Position numbers and translations under genes: made by a program. From the NCBI GenBank assembly GCA_021613535.1, contig CP075496.1:992001-1056000 (forward strand): a stretch of 64,000 bases of DNA, read 5' to 3'. The first letter of the stretch is position 1, and each line of letters starts with the position of its first letter. The notes below the pieces were generated by a model. That model was given only the letters and a program-made list of their open reading frames with translations, did not search any database and was not told the origin of the DNA. Source of the stretch: Adineta vaga. Its lineage: Eukaryota > Rotifera. Below are positions 58,670-64,000 of this stretch, one piece after another.

Positions 58670-58908
58670 TAACAATCAATTCAAGATGAATCATTTTTGT
58701 GCTATGAAAACGTTTTTTCAAATGTGTCAAATAAATCATTTTCATTTTCATTTGATTTTATCGAAGATGTCTTGAAGGAAGGGAGGAGGGTCTAGAATGA
58801 CGTCGAGCGATATCTAGAGGAAATCGATGTGGATAGTTCAATCGGTCAAGAAAGACATTTTTGTTAATGTAGAAATGAATGAAATGAAGCATTCGTTCGA
58901 AAGAAAAT

Positions 58909-60935
58909 ATGAGTGAATCTTCTGAAATATCAATTGAAGAAAATGAGAATACAACATTAGATTCGTATTCATTATTATTCGATAAAGCGAAACATAATTT
59001 CTCAACAAGTTCAGAAATTTCATTTAATAAGGAGAATTTACCATTGATCGATGAAAATCAAACGATAACTGACGGATCGAAGAATTTTAATCCTTTCCTT
59101 TTGTTATTTCTATCAAATGATGAAGTATTCAATACGGTAAAACTATTCTTTTCGAAAAGAAGTCAAACAAAATTCATTGATTTATCTTTAGAATGATAAT
59201 GATCCGAAAAGTACAAATCAGAATATAAATGACGAAATTGATTTGATTAGTTTATATTTAGTTTGGGAACACGTGGATACTGGACAAGGTTCACTAATCA
59301 GCAAAACAGGTACTTGTTATCAACAAAATCGACTAAACAGGTAAGACAGAAACAGTGTCAAAAACTTTTCTTTCTCTCTCAAATCATTTTTTCTCTTTCT
59401 GTCGAACGATTGGACATTTGTTCGTTTGTATACTTGCTTTTCTCGATGTAAATTGCTTCGCTATGCCCGTTCTCTCCCTCTCTCTCTCTCTTTCCACCCG
59501 TTCACATAATATGATTTCCCTTCTCTTTTTTCTTCGTCATTTTTTCTCCCGCTTCTTGTCGTTGTGCATCTATACACACATACATACATATATATATATA
59601 TGAATGCAGACACTCCGCGAGACATAAACATATACATATTAACTGTGTATGTGAACTTGCCCTGTCAGTATATATTGTGATTATTTCTTTTTCTTTCTTA
59701 CTCGAATCTATCGTCGAAGAAGAATTGTCTCTTCAGTTTATATTTTGGAACGAGAATGATTTATTAATTTAAAGACAAATCATGTTAAAACATATTACTC
59801 ATTCCCATCATGGTAAACTTCATACGTTCGATGATTTTTATCGAGATAATTCCAAGCCCATTCGAACACGTTCATCAACAAATGATTTAACATCAGCAAC
59901 TAATTCTTTTCCAACATCGCCATGTTCACCAAATAGCAATCCATATACATTCTATAATATCTTCCAGATTTCAAATCAACAATAACTCCTGATGTTGTAC
60001 TGGAAGAAGATGAAACCGAAGAAGAGAATAACACTATTCCAGAACAATCTACACCTCCAACAGCTGTTTTCTATTTAGAAGATGAACATCCAAATCAATC
60101 TCAATCTCCATCATCTACTTCATCACCTCATTGGCCATCGTTAATTCTCAATCGTTTTCGTCATGCACATCATCATCATCATCATACGCTGGTTAAACAA
60201 AATTCAGTTAATGAAAATCAAATGAATCTTACAAAATTACGTAAAAGTGATTCAACAGATTCATCTTTCACTAAACATCGTTTTCTTAAACGTTCACAAA
60301 CTATCAATCATACCGATAGTTTAGCAGATAAAAAATCTTCTACAGATGATTTTCCTGAATTATCTTTAGCAACAAATAATAATATTGTAAAAAAACATCG
60401 ATCATTTGTTTCTTTATTACATCATTTTCATCACAATCATCAACATCAAAATTCATCAAAAAAACATCCTGATCGTTCTAATTCCACCGGCACACTGGAT
60501 ATAGAAAAATTAAATATCAATTCCACTGAATTTCCACGTCAAAAAGTCATCAAACAAAAAACTTTACCTTCAACAAATAATGATGAACAATATTCTCCGG
60601 TGAAAAAATCTCCTTCAACACCAATATTACCTAAATTAGTTTCGCTTTTTCATCGGCATCATCTTTCTGAACAACATAAATATCGTGTTGGAAATCTAAA
60701 AGCTCGTCTTCATCATCGACGAAATTCTCCTCCATTAATGAATACAGCACCGAAATTTCAATGTCAAATATCCAATGAACTTATTGAAGAAATCAAAAAA
60801 TTAGAAGAAGAACAATTGATTGATCAAGATTACATGTCTTCTTCACGTCCTACGAAACCGGTGGTTATGAAACGTGTTCATACGTGGCATAATTCATTCG
60901 ATTTACGACCAGTTGATCAGTGCCTCGAATATTAA
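58909..60935 (+). CDS. Unknown disordered Ser/His-rich protein, 497 aa
   Basis: Exons 58909-59136, 59192-59340, 59775-59923 and 59968-60935 join in frame. The first two exons are acidic (MSESSEISIEENENTTLDSY) and contain ISLYLVWEHVDTGQGSLISK. The rest is Ser/Lys/His-rich with a run of six His (near 60170-60185) and ends VHTWHNSFDLRPVDQCLEY, which looks conserved rather than random. The intron 59924-59967 is only 44 bp with a weak GTTCAC donor; this junction is the least certain. The intron 59341-59774 holds microsatellites. No family recognised. Confidence 0.55.
59460..59610. repeat. Microsatellites (CT)n, (CATA)n, (TA)n
   Basis: Within an intron: a CT run near 59475-59492 and CATACATA followed by TATATATATATA near 59580-59601. 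Confidence 0.85.
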
Positions 60936-61031
60936 TTTACTTTTCTCTTTTTTTCTTTTCTCTTTATATGTCTTGTGCATGTGTTTGAATTCAATAATAT
61001 ACTTATGTGATTTTTTTTTCTTTATATCTAG

Positions 61032-62532
61032 AAATTCTTTTAAATCTCGACGAACAAATCAGAAGAGCGATGATGAAGAGGATGATCAAGCATTTGAGAA
61101 ATGTAAATTCGTTTTTGAAAAGACTTTTTCGAATATTTATTTGTTATTGAATAGTTTTACAAGAACATCGAACATTAAAATCCGTGGAAAATAAATCCCC
61201 GGTTGAACAGAAACGAAAGAATCGAAATAGGTATTAATTCATCGATTGCTTTTCGAATGTCTATACTTATTGACAATTTTTAGTTTAAAAGATTTCATTT
61301 GCGATTCATCATCTTCATCAGAAGAAGATCCATCGGAATTTTATACAAAAGTAAATCGTATAATTGACAAAGATTTATCATGGCGACAGTAAGATTCATT
61401 ATGAAAAGGATCAATTTCATTGATTACTTTTACTAGAAATGAGGATGATGACGAAACATCGGAAGAATCAGATGAATCATCGACATCTTCATCAGAAAGT
61501 GAAGTTGGATTAAAACCAACTAAGAAAAAAGATACAAAAATCAATGTAACTTTTCTTGAATCACTTTCAAATTATGTTCCAATTGAACATAAACATATTG
61601 ATGCAAAACAGTAAGATTTGTTTTGATTGAAAATGTTATTTAATTTTCTTCCTTTTTAGATATTTTACTAAATCAGGTTTTAAGAATAAAACTAAACGAC
61701 AAGAATTAGCTGAGAAATTATTTTCGATCTTTGATCACGATGTTTTCTCTTCGAAAGTAAATCATTTTACGAATATAGACATCTATTTGAATTATTAATT
61801 TAGCTTTCGGATAAAGTAACAACTATTTGGAGTGCTCGTTTAACAGCAACAGCTGGTCATTGTACAACTCGACGAACAAGTCAAACGGCAACAATTACAC
61901 TTTCACAGAAAGTTTGTGATTCACCTGGTATGTTTGGAAATATTGAAGATTTGTTTAAGAAACGACTTTTTTTTTGAGAACGTTGTCGAGATACACTTTT
62001 ACATGAAATGTGTCATGCAGCAGTATCATTAATCGATGGTGTTATGAACGGAGGTCATGGTCGTTTATGGCGTAAATGGACTCATAAAGCTGAACGATGT
62101 TATCCTTATTTACCTGCTATTTCAGTTAAACATACATATGATATAACATATAAATTCATCTATCGATGTACACGTTGTCAATATGAGTAAGTCATTCATA
62201 GAAAATTGAATCATTAGTTTTGTTTTTATTATTAAAGAGTTCAACGTCATTCGAAATCGCTTGATATTGAAATTGATGTTTGTGGAAAATGTATGGGAAA
62301 ATTTGAATTATTATTAAATAATACAAAAACAAATGATGTTCAAACACCAAAGAAAACTTTAACTCGTTATAATCTATTTATTAAAGAACATTTTCAAATA
62401 ATGAAACAAGCACAACCTCATTTATCTTCACCACAATTAATGAAACATCTCAGTCAAGAATATAAGAAAACTATTCAACAAGAAAAACAAACGGAAATTG
62501 ATTTACCTAATTTCGAACAATTAAAAATCTAA
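61032..62532 (+). CDS. GCNA: GCNA/ACRC, SprT-type metalloprotease (5' end unresolved)
   Basis: Germ-cell nuclear protein that removes DNA-protein crosslinks. Exons: 61032-61102, 61155-61230, 61284-61388, 61437-61610, 61660-61756, 61804-61927, 61979-62186, 62238-62532. An acidic Ser/Asp/Glu N-terminus is followed by TIWSARLTATAGHCTTRRT, LSQKVCDSPERCRDTLLHEM and CHAAVSLIDG: the HExxH zinc motif is HEMCH, with the third His in GGHGRLW. Then YRCTRCQYEVQRHSKSLD and VCGKCMGKF form the zinc ribbon, and a C-terminal HMG-like helix region ends the protein (LFIKEHF...). Matches animal GCNA closely. No start codon fits the first traced exon; an upstream exon is missing, or it is joined to the gene ending at 60935. 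Confidence 0.85.
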
Positions 62533-62757
62533 TTTCGAAACTCATGTACTAGTTTTTTTTCTCTTTATTAAATCAATGAAATAAAATTCTTTACTATATT
62601 CATATACGAAATCTTACAGTATCATTCTATAGATGTCAGTTGTGAAGAAAAGAAACGTGTTTGAGAAGTATCATTGTCTTGACAACGTGTAAAAGAATGT
62701 CTTTTGTTTTCTTTTGATTATTATATTGTACATTTGATCTTGTTTTTGTTTTCAAAC

Positions 62758-63700
62758 ATGGCATTAGCAAGGAATCGACAAAGTCCTCCGCCCGAACAAT
62801 TATGGAAATCTTGGGATCGTAAAGCACGTAAACAAGGTCTTCATGCAACTATCTATTCATCAGATGGATCACAATATAAAGGGGATTGGAAAAGTGATAA
62901 AAGACACGGTGAGAAACGTCATTCTCTTACATGAATATGATGCTAGGTTTTCATTTCGCATAGAATAGGTAAAGGCGTTTATGTATGGAAATCAAGCGGA
63001 GATTTTTATGAAGGAGATTTTGCAAATGGAACACGTACTGGTTTCGGAACATTGACAGTTAAAACTCCGGAAGGCAAATTTGAACGACAATATGCAGGCG
63101 GTTGGAAAAATGATAAGAGACATGTTAGTAGACACTTTTCATATTGATTTAAACATTTATTTTACAATTATAGGGATATGGAAATCTATTTTTTAAAGAA
63201 AATGAACATTACGAAGGTGAATTTTATGCTGATAAACGAAATGGATGGGGAAGAATGTTTTATGCCGACGGATCTACCTATGAAGGACAGTGGGTGAATG
63301 ATAAACGACATGGAACAGGAATGTTACGTTTAGGTAATATAGTCGATGAAATTGTATGATGACCTACAATAGTTATTGTTTTGATTTTTAGCAAACGATA
63401 ACAGATATGAAGGTGAGTGGTGTGCAGACAAGAAACATGGGCAAGGTAAATTTTTTTATGTTACACGAGGACAACTTATGGAAGGTTTATGGGTTGATGA
63501 TATTTGTAAAGCAAGTGAAATGAAAGATTTTGGACGTGATCAAGCTATTTTACCAACACCTTATCCTATTCCCGATGTAAGTTTCTATTTTCTTCTATTT
63601 TCTCTAATAATATAAGGAATTTTTTATTTAGTTGTCTCTAGCAAATCCAGATCAAGTTTTGACCGAAGCGAAAGAAATATTTACAGAGACAGATGGATAA
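62758..63700 (+). CDS. MORN3: MORN repeat-containing protein 3
   Basis: 239 aa from exons 62758-62908, 62969-63123, 63174-63333, 63392-63576 and 63632-63700; human MORN3 has 240. It starts MALARNRQSPPPEQLWKSWD, then KARKQGLHATIYSSDG. Seven MORN repeats follow (YKGDWKSDKRHGKG, YEGDFANGTRTGFG, YEGEFYADKRNGWG, YEGQWVNDKRHGTG, YEGEWCADKKHGQG). It ends with KDFGRDQAILPTPYPIPD and a short helix (PDQVLTEAKEIF), as in vertebrate MORN3. It is an axonemal/sperm-linked scaffold protein in mammals. Confidence 0.93.
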
Positions 63701-64000
63701 AAAATCTATATATATATGCGTATTCTATTGTATTTTGTATTTTGCGAGACTTTTATAAATTGAAAAAGAGTCATTTATTTTATCGAACAAAAACGATATC
63801 ATTATTTACGGAAGAATTTATAGAATGAATAGACGGATATGACAAAGTTGAGATTTTGTTTTCGTATATAGAAAAAGAGTTTTACTTTGAAAAGAGTACA
63901 TTCAAATGAAATATACATGTTTCTTGATATTACTGTTGATAATGAAGATTTACGTGTAAATGTGAATTTATCTCTCAATCCAGCTACGATATGTTATAAG
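63701..64000. other. 3' flank of MORN3
   Basis: AT-rich, no gene seen up to the window edge. Confidence 0.5.

Overview
Nuclear DNA from a small invertebrate animal, most likely a bdelloid rotifer (Adineta/Rotaria type). Grounds: AT-rich sequence; intron-bearing animal genes whose GT-AG introns are mostly 45-65 bp; a secreted group-3 LEA desiccation protein of the kind known from bdelloids; and 3' splice sites lying directly on start codons of closely packed genes, as expected where spliced-leader trans-splicing occurs (known in rotifers). The species assignment is an inference.

Layout. 1-2851 (-): 5' part of an RB1CC1/FIP200 autophagy gene, running off the left edge. 3.4-7.9 kb: a decayed tandem duplication with a broken LEA copy, an RB1CC1-like fragment and an intact nine-exon LEA gene. 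7.9-22 kb: gene-poor, rich in short terminal-inverted-repeat elements (pogo-like MITE, foldback elements, a 2.3 kb element built of mini-palindromes), plus an F-box exon followed by an array of identical-length leucine-rich-repeat exons. 22.2-30.1 kb (-): complete myosin V gene. 30.3-43.6 kb (-): a mosaic segmental duplication of a FAPP2-NOM1-GINS3 gene string that looks like an operon; it holds two nearly identical GINS3 copies, one intact NOM1, one intact FAPP2, remnants of the other copies, and an unusual gene joining a Cys/His cluster, an HNH_2-like domain and an eIF4G-type W2 domain, with a broken paralogue. 46.0-51.1 kb (-): three small Gly/His/Pro-rich protein genes with TATA boxes. 51.8-56.1 kb (-): coiled-coil protein with a possible ADP-ribosyltransferase-like end, DUF2236/mpaB-type oxygenase, class A GPCR. 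56.9-63.7 kb (+): cytochrome P450, a disordered protein, GCNA (SprT protease) and MORN3.

Exon models were checked by splicing by eye: LEA (235 aa), GINS3 (228), HNH-W2 (526), coiled-coil/ART-like (643), the three G-rich genes (46, 97, 226), P450 (504), disordered gene (497) and MORN3 (239) all give uninterrupted frames of whole codons. Exons of RB1CC1, MYO5, NOM1 and FAPP2 were only partly traced.
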